Shown piece after piece: positions 9,400-22,433 of a stretch of 64,000 bases of DNA (its first letter is position 1; every line of letters begins with the position of its first letter). The position numbers and the translations under genes were made by a program. The notes under the pieces are model-generated. The model was not told the origin of the DNA, did not search any database, and worked only from the letters and a program-made list of their open reading frames with translations. The stretch is taken from assembly GCA_018296165.2 (NCBI GenBank), contig JACKQL020000004.1:930001-994000 (forward strand). The letters run 5' to 3'. Origin of the DNA: Termitomyces sp. T153. Its lineage: Eukaryota > Basidiomycota > Agaricomycetes > Agaricales > Lyophyllaceae.

Positions 9400-11531
9400 G
9401 GGTGGTGAGGAGATTAACCCCACTGACCTAGTCAAGTTCATGTTCATGGGACTTTATATGGCCTTTTTAGTGCAGGAAGTGACCAAATTCCTCTAGAGGA
9501 AGAAAGTGCAAGGATCTCAGTTATTTTCAATGTTTCCATCACTGCTCATCAGGCACTCCAGCAATCTGGAGAAATGCTTCATGATTTTGCAGTGCATCAG
9601 GCTGCAGTAGAACATCAGCAATGGGCTACATTAGGGATTTTTGCAGCTAATGACTTGGCATCAATTGACACTGGGTCTGTCATAACCTCATGGTGAGACA
9701 TATAGCTGTGGAGTTTATGTGGTGGGCTCTAACATGGGAAGACCAAGCCATGCTCCAGCAATTTCAATTTCGAAAGGGTGATCTGGAGTACTTTGGTCAG
9801 TCCTTGGTTGATGACCAAGGTGCAGTGTTCCAAGGGGATGCCTTCTACAATGCCTGGCCTCAAGGGTATATTCCACCAGAACATACACCTCCAGTAAAGG
9901 TAGAGGAGTATGATAATTGCTCCTTACATGTAGACTAGCAGGATGGATGTCATCAGAGCCCATCTATGACTCCTGGACAGAAAAATCAGAGAGGTAGCAG
10001 ACCTCCCTCATGTTGGGATCTGCATGGGAGAAATCTGGGTTGGGGTAGCCTGATGACAGTGGACATAGGCTGTCACTCCCTCCAATTACTTGCTGAAGAC
10101 CTCTCATGCCTGGCAGAGGAGGCAAAAGATTTAGATGAGGACTGCTTTAAAAAATTTGTCAGAGGTCAAAGACCTTTAATAAGTAACTGCCAGGGAAATT
10201 GCATTTGTTGCCAGTGCTGACAAAACCATGGGACTATATAGGAATGGACTTGCATTGCTCCATTCTCTGAGTCACAAGGATTTAATTACCTTTGGGTAAT
10301 TATTTGTTGAATGATGAGTATGGTTCACTTCATACTAGTGAACACAACAACAAAACCTTTGGATTTGTCTTGGATATACTTACATGAAATAGTGAGACTA
10401 CATGATGTCCCAAGTTTGATTGTGAGCAATGATGACTCTACATTCATGTCTAAATGTTTGAGAGAGCTCTACAAGTTATTGGGGGCTAAATTATTGATTT
10501 CTATCTTGTTAAGTTGTGTAACATAACCATTATAGATCATTCAGTTTATGGTTCACACCTCATAAGTCAAAACCAGTTGTGTTCTGTACTACAAAGTATG
10601 AAGTAAGGTGTTGCCCTGCTAGGAGTGTAGCTTCATATCACTACAGCCTATCACCCTCAGTCAGATGGACAGACAAAACATGTTAACCAGGAATTGGAAC
10701 AGTATCTCTGCCTGTTCTGTAATGACAGGCAGGATGACTGGGGTGAGCTGCTGCCAGACACTGAATTCCAATACAACAACCCTGTTCACTCTTCTGTGCA
10801 AATGACTCCATTTTTCCTAGACACTGGCAGGCACTCTCACATGGGATTTGAATCCTGGGCACACCCCTCTGAGAATGACTCTGTTAACAAGTTTGTGGAC
10901 CAGATGAAGAGGGCACAGAAGGAGGCAAAAGCTGCATTGGTGAAGGCCAAGGAGTACATGGCATGGTACTATGATTGCAGATGAACACCAGCCCCAGTTT
11001 ACAAGCCCAGAGACCATATGTACTTGGATAGCTCAGACATTAAGACAACAAGGCCATCCCAAAAGCTGTTGCATCATCATCTTGGCCCCTTCCCAGTGGA
11101 GAAGAAGGCAGAGCCTTTGGCATACTGACTTAAACTCCCAGCAGGCCTACATTAGTTGCACCCAGTCTTCAATGCTGTCAAACTGTTCCCAGCTCCAGAG
11201 GATCCAATCCCCAGTTGCCACCCTAAGCCACCCCCACCACCAGTTGTGATTGATAATAAGGAGGAGTATAAAGTGGAGGAAATTTTGGATAGCAGAATAT
11301 TCTGAGGGGAGTTGCAGTTCAAGGTGAAATAGAAGGGATATGGCATCAAGGACATCTCTTAGGAACTGCAGGCTAATGTATGTGCACCAACCTTGGTTTG
11401 GGACTTCTACTGTAGGCATCCCAATGCCCCAAAAGCCATTCAAGGCATCTACTCCATTTCAACAGCTCACCAGGCAATTTGTGACTTTTTCTATCCAGTA
11501 TGTCAAGACACCACATGCTAAGGGGGAGTGA
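9400..11531 (+). pseudogene. Chromodomain Ty3/Gypsy relic (integrase and chromodomain)
   Basis: Decayed pol of a Gypsy chromovirus. The integrase is recognisable from about 10230: an SQGFNYLWVIICLM block, VRLHDVPSLIVSNDD (decayed D of the DDE core), TAYHPQSDGQT with the DDE glutamate region, then FCNDRQDDWGELLPDTEFQYN at about 10700-10790 and MTPFFLDTGRHSHMGFE. A chromodomain follows at about 11260-11350 (EEYKVEEILDSRIF...ELQFKVK-KGYG). Stops are TGA, TAG and frameshifts. A chromodomain would target insertion to heterochromatin. Sequence 9400-10220 has open frames in the same direction but no motif I could assign. The element ends in the PPT-like AAGGGGGAGTGA and the LTR at 11532. Confidence 0.8.
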
Positions 11532-11896
11532 TGTCAAGGGACCACTGTTTTTAGGTCAGCACATGCATGGCCATGATCATGCACATACAAGTCTGGGTCA
11601 TGTAATTAGGCCAGCATGTACATAGCTGCAATCATGCACATGCAAGTCTTGTGATTTGGCCATGCACATACAAGTCACATGATTTTCCTGTTCTACTGTA
11701 CAGTTGTGTCCCACAAGTCCAAAGGTCTATAGTGTAGCATCTGGCCTAGGGAGCCCCCAGACTTGTTCTCTTTGAATCTTCTTCTGCCAGGTGTGTAGTA
11801 TACTTGTAGGCACCATACCATTCTAAATACACTTTGGATCTCCCTTTGCCAGCTGTGTGATTGAGCCACAGCCTCCAGGGGTTGTTGCCCTTATAC
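11532..11896 (+). repeat. 3' LTR of the chromodomain Gypsy relic (LTR2-related)
   Basis: It begins TGTCAAGGGACC directly after a purine-rich tract and ends ...GTTGCCCTTATA. The last base step differs from the CA expected, probably through C-to-T decay. The 3' half matches LTR2 copies at 170-374 and 35331-35973. It abuts the split coiled-coil gene fragment, so this insertion may have removed that gene's 5' part. Confidence 0.65.
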
Positions 11897-12131
11897 CTCA
11901 CACCTTAGTTGCCAGATCTTGATGGACTTGTTACTACATTTTTGGCAGGAGCAAGAGCTGCCTTGTCAGACAGATTCATAGACAAATTTGATGATATAAA
12001 TGCCATGACACCAGCAGAATGAGAGGAATTATTCTTTGCCACTACTAATGATGAAAACAAGGGATGGCTTGGTACACTTTGTAGATCTAAACAAGTCTGG
12101 CCCAATGAGACACTGCACAAGTTCAATGCAC

Positions 12132-12136
12132 ATGTT
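12132..12136. repeat. Target-site duplication of element E (left)
   Basis: ATGTT directly precedes the TGTCAGG terminus of element E. The identical ATGTT at 30206-30210 follows its other terminus 18 kb away. Confidence 0.85.
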
Positions 12137-13291
12137 TGTCAGGTTTTGCTGACCATGGGGGCTCAGCTACACTGGGCAAGTCCTTACTAGGTGGATGCAA
12201 TGTCCTGCACTGATCACCTGGCATTTTGGGAAGGTCTGGACTTCAGACACTTGTGAGGATATGCAATGGGAAGTGATCCAAGCAAGTCCAGGGTGGTCTG
12301 GAGAAGTCTAGGACAAGTTGCAGAAAAGAGGTCAGACTTGCTGGGGTGCCAGGTACAAGTCTGGAAGTGAGTATTGAAGATGCAGGGTAAGCAGAGGCTA
12401 TGCAAGTGATGGGAGTGGGGCTGGAGCTTGATGGGGGATCAATGGATGTTGATGGGTTTTGGGGCCAAGCAAATAGTGAGGTCTGGAGTTGGTTTAAAGA
12501 ATATTTGAAGTTTGTAATTGTAAGCACAAAGTTTGTAAAGGCATTAAGGTTGAAAGGACTTGAACATGATAATGGAAACAGAGTTGAACAAGACAAGACA
12601 GAGTCAAGATGAGATTGAGACAAGAACAAAAATAGATTCAATGGGAGATACAAAGCAATAACAAGAACAATAACAGAACTGGAGATGAGACAAGACTAGG
12701 AGACTGAGATAAGACCAGGAGACTGAGGGAAAGGGAAATGTAACACAGAACACAAAACACAAAATGAGAAACAATCAGAAACACATCAGGGTAAGGCAAT
12801 ATCAAGACTAGAGTATGAGGAGCTACTCTACAACTTATATACTGACTACTGGAGAGCTCCAGGGGATAGTGGGTGTGGCAGCAGGGCTTTACAAAGCTGT
12901 GCAGGGTCAATGGGTGTCAGTTGTGATCAAGGGATGGGCCACAGTGATATTCTGATGGGATTGGTCAAGGATGCAGGCTGTCCCAGGGTTGTTGTGATGC
13001 TCTGGTCAGGTGAACCAGGGTGATGAGCTGGTGATGTATGATGGAGTCAGGAATGATGGAGGAGGATTCCAGGGGCTCAGGAGAGTCAGGGGGAGCATTG
13101 ATAGCTGCAGAGAAGGCATCAGAGTTAGCCAGGGGGCCATCAGGGTTTGCTAGAGAAGTGTCAGAGTTACCTGGAGTGGGCACAGAGGGTGGACAAAGGT
13201 TGGAGGAGTTCAATGGAGTGTTGGGGGGGAGCTCCAGAGAAGCAAGCAGGTTGGGAACAAGGTCAGGGGGTTCAGGGAGCAGGTCATGACA
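12137..13291 (-). repeat. 3' LTR of element E
   Basis: 1155 bp. The plus strand shows TGTCAGGTTTTGCTGACC at the low end and GGTCATGACA at the high end, i.e. an LTR in minus orientation. It aligns along its length with the split 5' LTR of E and with the LTRs of F. It is CpG-depleted. The minus strand has TATATA about 30 bp upstream of AGTCTTGATATT (12809-12798). Confidence 0.85.
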
Positions 13292-13714
13292 TGGGGGTCC
13301 TGTAGTGGGTGGGTGTTTCCTTCCTTATCCAAATCAGCATGACATGTAAATGTTTAATGGGGATTACCACTGAGTGGCAGAACTCATTTTGCTCAGCCCC
13401 AAAGGCTTCCTTAGGTACTTATTGGTTGTCTAGCAGAAGTGTGGAGGTCCTTTCTAAATCAACTATGCAATAATGGAGGGTGAGGTTGTATCTTAGAGAG
13501 GTCTTTAAGCCAGCAAGCAAGCAAGTGGCAGAGTTATTGGGTAGGGGCAGGGGTCCTCAAAATTGTTTTGGGATGCAGCAGATGTATTTCAGTTGATTTT
13601 CTGAGAAGTAGAATAGGTCAGGCTGTTGTCCTACTATGCAAAATCATTGTTCATGCTGAGAGGGAGGTTGCCCATGAATATTGGAGGGTGGTAGGGGAAT
13701 TGGTCATCTGAGGG

Positions 13715-13920
13715 CATCACTTGCTACTCACAGGGGCCATGGCAGGTGTGGGGGGTGGTCTTTCATTCCTGTTCTGGAGCAGTCCAGAGGTCATTGTAGC
13801 TGGAGCAAAAACCTATCTTGGCACTATTAGGGGTGGTCAACAAGATTTCCGATTAGGGGAAGTGGGTACCACTTCAGTTGGAGGGCTTTGTTGATTCCTT
13901 GATAGTCAGGGCAGAGTCAG
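13715..13920 (-). pseudogene. Reverse transcriptase remnant of element E
   Basis: The minus-strand frame reads CPDYQGINKALQLKWYPLPLIGN. This matches the Gypsy RT block DYRxxN...K.R.PLPLI (conserved region 1 to 2). It is followed by decayed sequence with a QVMP trace where VMPFGL is expected. The preceding RT block (PNPICWSFNPAAKKNKWF, about 15160-15105) lies on the other side of solo LTR C, so C landed inside the RT domain. Several stops are present. Confidence 0.75.
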
Positions 13921-13923
13921 AGG

Positions 13924-15090
13924 TGTCACAACCCACTCCCTGGACCCCTGCACATCATTCCCAACCTGCCTGCTCCCCCAGAGCCTCTTCTGATGCCCCA
14001 TTGATCTTTTGAAACCATTGTCTACCCTCTGTACCCACTCTGGCTAACTCTGACACTTCTCCAGCAAACTCCAATGCTCCCCTGACCAACTCCAACATCT
14101 TCTCTACAGCCTCCAATGCTTTTCCTGGCTCTCCTAAACCCCTGGAACCATCCTCCACCATTCCTAACTCTGTCATACATTGCCAGTCCATCACCCTGGT
14201 TCTCCAAACCCACTCTAGAGTATCAGGACTACCTCAGAATGGCCTGCATCCCCTATTGATCCCATCAAGATATCAATGCAGCCCACCCTCTGATCACAAC
14301 TGACACCTGTCAACTCTGCTAAGCCCTACCAAACTCCACTGCCACACCCACTGTCCCCTAGAGTACTCCAGTAGCCAGTATATAAGTCATAGAGTAGCTC
14401 CTTGTACTCTAGTCTTGATATTACCTATTGCTTAATGTTACTTATGGTCTGATTGCTTCTCTCTCATATTCCATGTCCTGTGTTACATTTCCTTTACTCT
14501 CAGTCTCCTGGTCTTGTCTCATCTCTATTCCATTATTGTCCTTGTTATCATTTTGTATCTCTGCCTGAATCTATTTTTGTTCTTGTCTCAATCTTGTCTC
14601 AACTCCATCTCACTCCATTCAGCTCCATCTTGTCTTGTTTGATCTGTTTTCCTCCTCATGCTCAAGTCCTTTTCAACCCTTAATGCTTTCACAAATTCTG
14701 TACTTATGATTACAAACCTCAAGCATTCTTTAAACCAACTCCAGACCTTGCTACATGCTTGGCCCTGAACTCCATCAACTTCCATTGATCCCCAATCAAG
14801 CTCTGGCTCCACTCCCATCACTCACATAGCCTCTGCTTCCTCCACACCTACAATACTCACTTATGGACTCATACCTGACACCCTGCCAAGCTTGTCCCCT
14901 TTCCTGCAACTTGTCCTACACTCTTCCAGACCACCCCAGACTTGCTTGGATTACCTCCCATCACTTATCCTCACAAGTTTCCTGCATTTAGAACTTCTCT
15001 GAGTGCCCAGTTATCAGTGCAGAGAATCACATCTGCCTAGTAAGGATTTGCCCAATGCAGCTGAGCCCCCATGGTCAGTGGAACCTGACA
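13924..15090 (+). repeat. Solo LTR C (E/F family) inside element E
   Basis: 1167 bp, TGTCACAACCC...AACCTGACA, in plus orientation, opposite to its host element. It is flanked by AGAGG (13919-13923) and GGAGG (15091-15095), a 5-bp target duplication with one transition. It interrupts the RT domain of E. A TATA-like block (GTATATAAG) lies about 30 bp before AGTCTTGATATTA. There is no internal sequence, so it arose by LTR-LTR recombination after insertion. It is mostly CpG-depleted. Confidence 0.85.
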
Positions 15091-17438
15091 GGAGGAACCA
15101 TTTGTTTTTCTTGGCAGCTGGGTTGAAGCTCCAGCAGATGGGGTTGGGTTGCTTGATGTATTGCCAAGTTTGTGGGGGACTGCTTTGAGTGTCCAGAGTT
15201 TGTTTTTCACTGGGTAGTTGATTTTGTCAAAGGGTTGGGATGATGAGTGGCTAGGTTGTAACTCTGGTAGGGAGGATCAGGGTGTATGTCATTTTGCTTG
15301 TTGAGGAGTGGGGGTGGCATTCTTCAAGTCCAACTCAACACTGAGTGTGGGGGAAATTGCTACTCCTTCCTTGGAGGATGCATCAGCAAACTTATAGTAC
15401 TCCAAAGAAACTACTTCATATGGAGTTCAATCTTCTGTTGCTCTGGCAGTGTGGTCCCTGCACATAGACTTCTTTCCTGGCAAGGGTGGAGGGGTTTGAG
15501 GTCAGTAGTTGAGGATTTTGGGATTGCAGAGTGCATGCTTCAGGAACAGTGCTGATGGGTTGGTGTTTGAGGCTCTCCAGATGGGTGTCACAGTCAAGAT
15601 GATGAGGTCTGGAGCTGTATTGCCAGGGTCCAGAGTTGTGTAGAGGGGTCTAGAGTTGCCTGAAGTTGTGAGTCAAGACACCTCAGGCCTTTATACTGAT
15701 TTCTTGGGGCATTGAGGAGGGCTCTGGAGGATGTCCAATGGGCAGAGGTGTCTTCTTGGTACTACAGACCTTTGAGTCAATGAGGAAGGGTAGTATGTTT
15801 GGAGTTGCAATGGCTAGGTCTGGAGCTACCTGAGGTTGTTGGTTATTTTCTAAGTTGATTCAGCAGGAAAAGCCTTCAAGGTGCATTTGGAAGTGCATCC
15901 TCCATTGTTGAGGCATCAGGATTTGAGCTGGTTTGGGGGTTGAGATTGTGACAATGGGGTCTGGAGGGATGATAGTGGGGTTCTTTGCTTCCTTTGGAGA
16001 ACATGTCAGCAAGTTCATAGTACTCCAGGGAAACTACTTCATATAAAATTCTCTTTTTCCTATAGTCTGTTCTGGTGGGGTAGCTTCTGCACTTGAGCAT
16101 TCTTCTGGTAAGAATGGCATAATTGGTAGTTTAGGGCAGAAGTTCCATCTTGTGAATTGCATGTGGGAGGGTGGTGTTGAGTATTTGGATGCCAGGGGTT
16201 CCAGATCAATTGGGAGGGGGTGTTGAAGAAATGGCAGAAGAGTCTGGAGTTGTCTAGCATTGTGGGTTGGGGTACCATGGTCCTCACATTGACTTTTGGG
16301 GTTTGTTGGGAGCATCTTTGGGTGCATTTCAGGAGGCTGGAGCAGAGGTGCATTTTCCTTTCTTTCTTGGCCATTTTAAGGTTTGGGAATTCCTTTGGCT
16401 TGCTTCAGAGTTGCTGGAGCCAGGTCAGAGGCGTTGGAGCCCTAGGGGACTGGAGAGAGAGGTAGAGGGGGGTGTATCCATACTTGGAGACTTCAGTGCA
16501 GGTTTGTCCAGTCATATGCTGGGCAGGATTGGTGGCTGGGTAACTAGAGTGGTCCTAGCTGATTCTGGAGGTTGGGGTTGGGGTTGGGGGTGGAGTGCTA
16601 GTCTTGGAATCTTGACTTATTCTTGGAGGAGGGGGGTTGTCAGATGGGGGTTGATTTCAATAACAGCAGGGCTTGCTTTGGAGGGTTGACATCCTTGGAT
16701 TTGGATAGGAGTGTTGCATAGGGGTTGGGTTGTTTATGGGTGAAGTGTCAGAGGTTTGCTCCTTTGATGTAGATGGAGGGAGCACCATCAGAGAATTGTT
16801 GGGTCAGATATTAGTGATCTGCAGATTCTGTGGGAGAGCCTGGGGGTTGGTGCTGTTCTTTGGGAAAGGTGTGGCATTGAAGGGGACTGGTCTGGAGTCA
16901 TGTAGTTATTCTGCTTGGGGTGGGGTGGGGCCTGTAGGTTTGGAGGTGTTGGACCAGGGGATTGGTGGTCAGAGGTTTTGTTGCTGTCTGTTGGCAGGGG
17001 GAGTAACTTGTTCTTATGCAGAGAGTGATTGTCTCTGGCAGGGGCTTGCATTATTGTTAGGGAGATGGTGTTGGTGAGATGCCAGAGAAGTTGTTGAGCA
17101 ATTGATTGATTGTCACCAGGATTAGAGACAAGGTTGGAGATGTTGTGGTCAACCTTAGTAGGAGCTGGAGCTGGAGAAGGGGGTGAGGGAGGTGCAGGAG
17201 GTGCAGGAGAGGGTGGTGTAGAAATGATGTGATTGGAGTTGAGCAGAGAGGGTGTCTGTGGAGAGAGCCATTGTGTGGGGGTGTGACCAGAGTGGAGGGG
17301 ACATTTGGCATTGGATCTGCAACTTAATGTACCTTGGCAAACTGAGCAAGGCAGAACAAATCATACTGGGTCTCAGGCATGGGCTGACCATAGACATCAG
17401 GAGTTGTGGTGAGAGTATATGCAGAGTTAATTGCAGAC

Positions 17439-17443
17439 ATCAC
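17439..17443. repeat. Target-site duplication of the Copia element (left)
   Basis: ATCAC precedes the 5' LTR; the identical ATCAC follows the 3' LTR at 22677-22681. Confidence 0.9.
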
Positions 17444-17686
17444 TGTTGAGATCATAGGTGCCAGTATTGCTTCACAATGCAGACATCGACCATCATGTGA
17501 TCATTAGTTTATTTTTGCCCCTGGTCATCTTGTGTTCTCTATCTACTGAACACAAGATGCCAGGTATGTGTACTACATTAACTTACATCAATACCATCTA
17601 CTGAACACAAGATGCCAGATGCTGGACCATAGTCTACAGCTCATCAGGATACAAGTCTGATCCCTTGCGTGTAATCAGCTGCTACA
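17444..17686 (+). repeat. 5' LTR of the Copia element
   Basis: 243 bp, TGTTGAGATC...GCTGCTACA. It differs from the 3' LTR at about 11 positions by eye. All are transitions, and each can be explained by decay of an ancestral CpG to TpG or CpA in one copy. It contains a direct repeat 'ctactgaacacaagatgccag' twice. Confidence 0.92.
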
Positions 17687-17699
17687 GGTTATGGGCCCC
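17687..17699 (+). other. Copia primer binding site (probable iMet half-tRNA type)
   Basis: GGTTATGGGCCCC directly follows the LTR. It resembles the complement of the initiator tRNA-Met anticodon arm (GGTTATGAGCCC), the primer used by several Copia-type elements as a half-tRNA. The match has one mismatch; the tRNA of this species was not available for comparison. Confidence 0.55.
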
Positions 17700-17832
17700 A
17701 GCCCCCAGACTTATTCAGAAGATCAATCTGTTTTAGCTCTGTTACTAAACGTAGAAGCACTTTGCATTCACATCTTACACATCCACACTCTCATGTTCTC
17801 AGTGCCTATCAACTTCGGCCTGTTAGCCTCAC

Positions 17833-20800
17833 ATGGAAGAATCACTTCGATCCCCAATGTCCAAACTCAGTGTGATCAAATACACTGAGTGGGAAAGATC
17901 CATGTATGCATGCCTAATGTCAATAGGGGCATCACGAATAGCAACCGGCAGAGAAACTGAGCCTGAGGACCACCACGACTCGGCCTCTGCTCAGGCAATC
18001 CAGTCCTATCAGATCCGTCATGAGAAAGCCACTGGTGAAATCTACCAGTGGCTGGATGAAGGCAACAGGATGCAAGTCAATGCCATCCGCAAAGACCCCA
18101 CTGCAATGTGGCTGAAGCTTAAGGAGATACACTCAAAATCAGCCCCGAATGCGCGTTTCAACTCCTTCAGTGATTTGTTCAATATTAGGCTACAAGATGG
18201 CAAGTCACTTGTTGATCTATGCATGCGTGTTGAGGGAACAATGCAACAGATTTGGGCGCTTTGTCTGCTGGCCATTGTTGGGCCTGGTGGACTGACATCT
18301 CCAGGATACACTCTCGAGATGCTCAATGACAAGTTGTCAACCATGGCGATGTTGCACGTGCTCCCATGCAAAGAATATGCAGCATTCATTTCCTCAGTGT
18401 TGTTACTCAATGGCCTGACCAAGGAAACCATTCTAGAAGCATTTCAGACCAAGGAGACCCAGCAACGCACCACCAGAGAAGAAGTGGATGCTGTTGCTGC
18501 TGCCGCTGCCCACACAATTTCCTGCTATATCTGCAATGGACCACACAAGGTGCAAGATTGCTCCAATCTCCCAATGGCATGTGAGAACACAAAGAAGACT
18601 GACACTGGTGCCAAGCCCAAGAAACATGGAAATTGTCATGGCGCTAAGGCCAATGCAGCCAAGGCCGCCGACACTGCCAAGGTTGAGGAGGGCTGTGATG
18701 AACCTGCTGTCAAAGTGGAGGTGGCTGTTTGTCAATCTGCTACATCACCTTCCTCACCATCTGACTTGCTGTGGAACACAGACTCAGGCACCTTGGCGCA
18801 TATGATGCCTCATTGCGAATGGTTCTCCCCAGACTCTTTCAAGCCATGGAGAGTCCCGATTTACCTCACAAATAACATGGTTGTCTATTCTGAAGGAAAA
18901 GGGGATGTCTTGATCAGGCCAGCAGGGAAAAATAGGAATGGGGGAGCTCTCAATGATGTTATTATTACCAATATCCTGTTTGTACCCAAGTTAGCCAACA
19001 ATCTCCTTTCCATCACTACTCTCAGCATGCATCACGGCTTCACAGTAATGTTCTGCAGTTGGAAAGTGTTCTTCAACATTGCCGACAAACCAGTTTTTTC
19101 GGCTACTATAGACAAGACACTTACATCATATATAGATGGCGAAACACTTATCCTGTCACCGCACATTGCTAAGGTAGCAAGCGCAGGCCTGACCTCATCT
19201 CCCATGATTGAGAAGAGTTTATTGCATTGACGTATGTGTCACTTAGGCACAGAGCACCTAGAGCAACTCATCAAGAAAGATCTTATAGCAGATTTGAAAG
19301 TCAAACCAATATCGCCCCTCCCTAGCATTTGTGAGCTGTGCTTCCAGGGCAAACAGCATTGAGCATCTTTTCTGCACACATCTGATCGAGCTGTTGAGCC
19401 GCTTGGAAGGATTTTCACTGATGTACACAGCCCCATGCCTGTCGAAGGTCACCAATCTAAGTACAGATGGTGGTGTACTTTTGTCGACGATAAAACATGC
19501 TGGATGGAGACATACATTATGAAACATAAGAGTGAAACATTCGAAGCGTTCAAGGCATACAAGGCACTCGTCAAACAGCAGACTGGAGCCAAAATTAAAT
19601 GTCTCCACCATGACAAGGGCGGCAAATATATCTTGACTGAATTTCTAATGTTTTGCAAGACTGAAGGCATATGACTTGAATTTATGAATACCACTACACC
19701 ACAGCAGAACAGCACTGCTGAACGCCTCAACAGGACAATTGGGGAAGCAGTTATGTCCATGCTGGCAGAGGCAAACCTGCCAGACAGCTTCTGGCTATAT
19801 GCCCTCAATGTGTACAGGCATGTTCACAACCGCATCCCCATGTCTGCGCTAGCGCAGGACACAACACCATTTGAGCAATACAAGCTGAGGAAGCTGCGCA
19901 TTGGCCACCTGCAAGTGTTTGGATGCACAGCATATGTGCTTATAGGATGAGATAAATGACGCAGCCTACAGGGTCACACTCAGTCTGGCGTTTTCATTGG
20001 ATACCCCAACAATTATGTGGGCTGGCAGGTCTATATTCCGAGCACGAAGAAAATTGTCATCTCATGCAATGTTATCTTCAACAAAACTTGTTTTCCAGGC
20101 CTGAAGCTAGCAACTCGCAAAACGCCACCACTCATGAATGCATTCGACTCCCTAGAAGACTATGCACCATATGATTCAGATGACATCATCACACCAATCC
20201 TTCCACCCCCACCTGTCCTGCCAGCGCCTGGAAAATGTGCATTTGATGATGACGAACTGCTTGCTGACCTTGATACTGATATTGAGTCAGATGCTGCTGA
20301 AACGGTGGGAGTAGACATACAGCACAGTCAAGACCAACAAGTTTTGGTGGGAGTGGGCGACAGTGCTGACCTGCAACTACCAGCACTGCAGAGCACAAGA
20401 AAGACTCATCAGCCCAGGCCTCTGCCACTCCCACGTGAACCCAGCCAACGCATACGTTTCTGAGCCTGCAGTCCAGACGCAGAGTATCGTGACACTCTAC
20501 TTTGCCAAGAGAACTGAGAATCACCTCTTATATGCAAGCTGCCACTGCTGCCACTGCCATCACCATACCCAGAGCCCCCACCAAAGCAGCCTCTGTGGAA
20601 TGTCAATGTTGCAGACACCGACAAACATGGAGAGCAGGAGGTAGCCCTTGTCCTGAATGTTGATTCAGACAATGCCTTACTTCTTGCTGGCCACGCTTTT
20701 GTTGAATACAGAGCTGACTTTGGGGGGTACAATGCACTCAGCGCAAATGCTGCAACAGCTTACAAGGTTGGCGCACACAATATGAATCCTCATTCTTACA

Positions 20801-22404
20801 AAGAGGCAATGGCAAGCAACAATGCAGTGGAATGGCATAAAGCCATGTGCAATGAAATGAACACGTTGAAGAGCAGCAGCACCTGGCGGCCAGCATACCT
20901 GCCTGCGGGCTGCCATGCAATTGGCTTGTGATGGGTCTTTAAGGTGAAACACCTTTCTGATGGCACCATTGACCGCTTCAAAGCTCGTCTCATAGTGCAG
21001 GGTTTCAGCCAGTGGCCGGGTGTTGACTTTGACGAGATGTTTGCTCCAACAGCCCACTGGGCCACGGTTCAAACAGTCCTTGCTCTGGCAGCTGTCAATG
21101 ATATGCATCTTGAGTCAGTTGACATTTCCTCAGCCTTCCTGCATGGGATCATGGACACAGAGTTGTATATGAAATTCCCCGAGGGTTTCCCTGAGGACAT
21201 TCCACCCAACATAGAATACCAGCCTGGCAAAGGTGACGCATGTGCTAAACTCCTCAAGGGTATCTATGGACTGAAGCAGGGAGCAAACCTCTGGCATAAA
21301 TGCATGCACAAAGTTTTTTTGAGCATAGGCTTCTCTCACATCGCCTCTGACCCCTGTGTATATGTATACATTCAGAACAATGTCCGCATCATCATCCCTA
21401 TCCATGTTGATGACATGACTCTAGCCTCCAAGTCCAGACCAGCCATCCTTAAAGTCATTGCAGAGTTGTGAAAGTACTTCAAGCTTTGTCATCTCAGCCC
21501 CACCACAGGCCTGCTTGGCATTGTGGTCACACAAGACAGGCCAAACTGCAAGCTTTGGATCAACCAGAAATCTTACACTATCAAGGTCCTTTCATGTTTC
21601 AACATGCTGGATAGCAAAGCGGTTGTCACCCCCCTTGCACCAGGCATGAGGCTTTCCAAAGCAGACTCGCTGAGTACCCCAGAAGAAGTCGAGGAAATGC
21701 ATGCTGTGCCTTATGTGCAGGCCACTGGGGCTCTGCTCTATCTAGCTATGTGCATGTGGCCCAACATTGCTTTTGCAGTCGGTATGCTCTGTCGCTTCAA
21801 TGCCTGCCCTGGACCTAAGCACTGGCAAGCTGTCAAGCATCTGCTTTGATATGTCCACAGAACACTCGACTATAAAATCAAGTACTCTGCACATGCAGTG
21901 GCCCTGCCCCCATCCCCCTTTATTGCTTTCGCCAACGCTGACCATGGCAGCAACCCCAATACCAGTCGCTCCACCACTGGTTCTGTCTTGATGGTGGCTG
22001 GCGGTGCCATCAGCTGGATTTCCCAACAGCAGTCTGTCATTGCCCTCTCCACCACCGAGGCTGAGTTTGTTGCCACAAGCAAGACCGGCAGAGAACTCTG
22101 TTGGTTGTGCAATTTCCTTGCTGACATAGGCATGCTGCAATCCTCACCTATGGTCCTCAATATCAACAATCAGTCCACAATTTCAGTCTCAAGGCAGCCC
22201 AAACACATGGGTCGCTTAAAGCATCTCGATTGTCATTGGTTCTGGCTACGCCAAGCCATATACAATGGTAAACTCAAACCCTACTATATTCCCTCTGAAG
22301 ACATGATAGCCAACCTCCTAACAAAACCCCTGGCCCGCCCCCTTGTTGACAAGCTATGCAAAGCCATGGGCATTGTCGGGGAGTTCTCCCAGATCGATCT
22401 CTGA
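17833..22404 (+). pseudogene. Copia gag-pol polyprotein with ten in-frame TGA codons
   Basis: One frame of 1524 codons. In order: gag; zinc knuckle CYICNGPHKVQDC (18523-18561); protease DSGT (from about 18781); GAG-pre-integrase HHCC region with CELC (about 19237-19350); integrase core with D at IFTDVHSP, D at CLHHDKGG and E at QQNSTAERLN; RT with WVFKVK, IPIHVDD (about 21403) and FLHG; RNase H with the Copia C-terminal NLLTKPL block. Stops are all TGA: 19228, 19360, 19672, 19948, 19957, 20461, 20515, 20929, 21469 and 21847. At several of these (e.g. before the WVFK block and before YVHRTLDY) Copia relatives have Arg, so CGA-to-TGA is the simplest explanation. The RT motif is HVDD rather than the usual YVDD; CAT could reflect an original codon change. 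Confidence 0.9.
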
Positions 22405-22424
22405 GACATTGTGGGCACTCTGTC

Positions 22425-22433
22425 AGGTGGGAG
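22425..22433 (+). other. Copia polypurine tract
   Basis: AGGTGGGAG immediately upstream of the 3' LTR, the position of the plus-strand primer. Confidence 0.6.

Noticed and set aside
15003..17400. Many short plus-strand frames between solo LTR C and the Copia element
   Set aside because: They are antisense to the decayed pol region of element E and have biased Gly/Trp composition.
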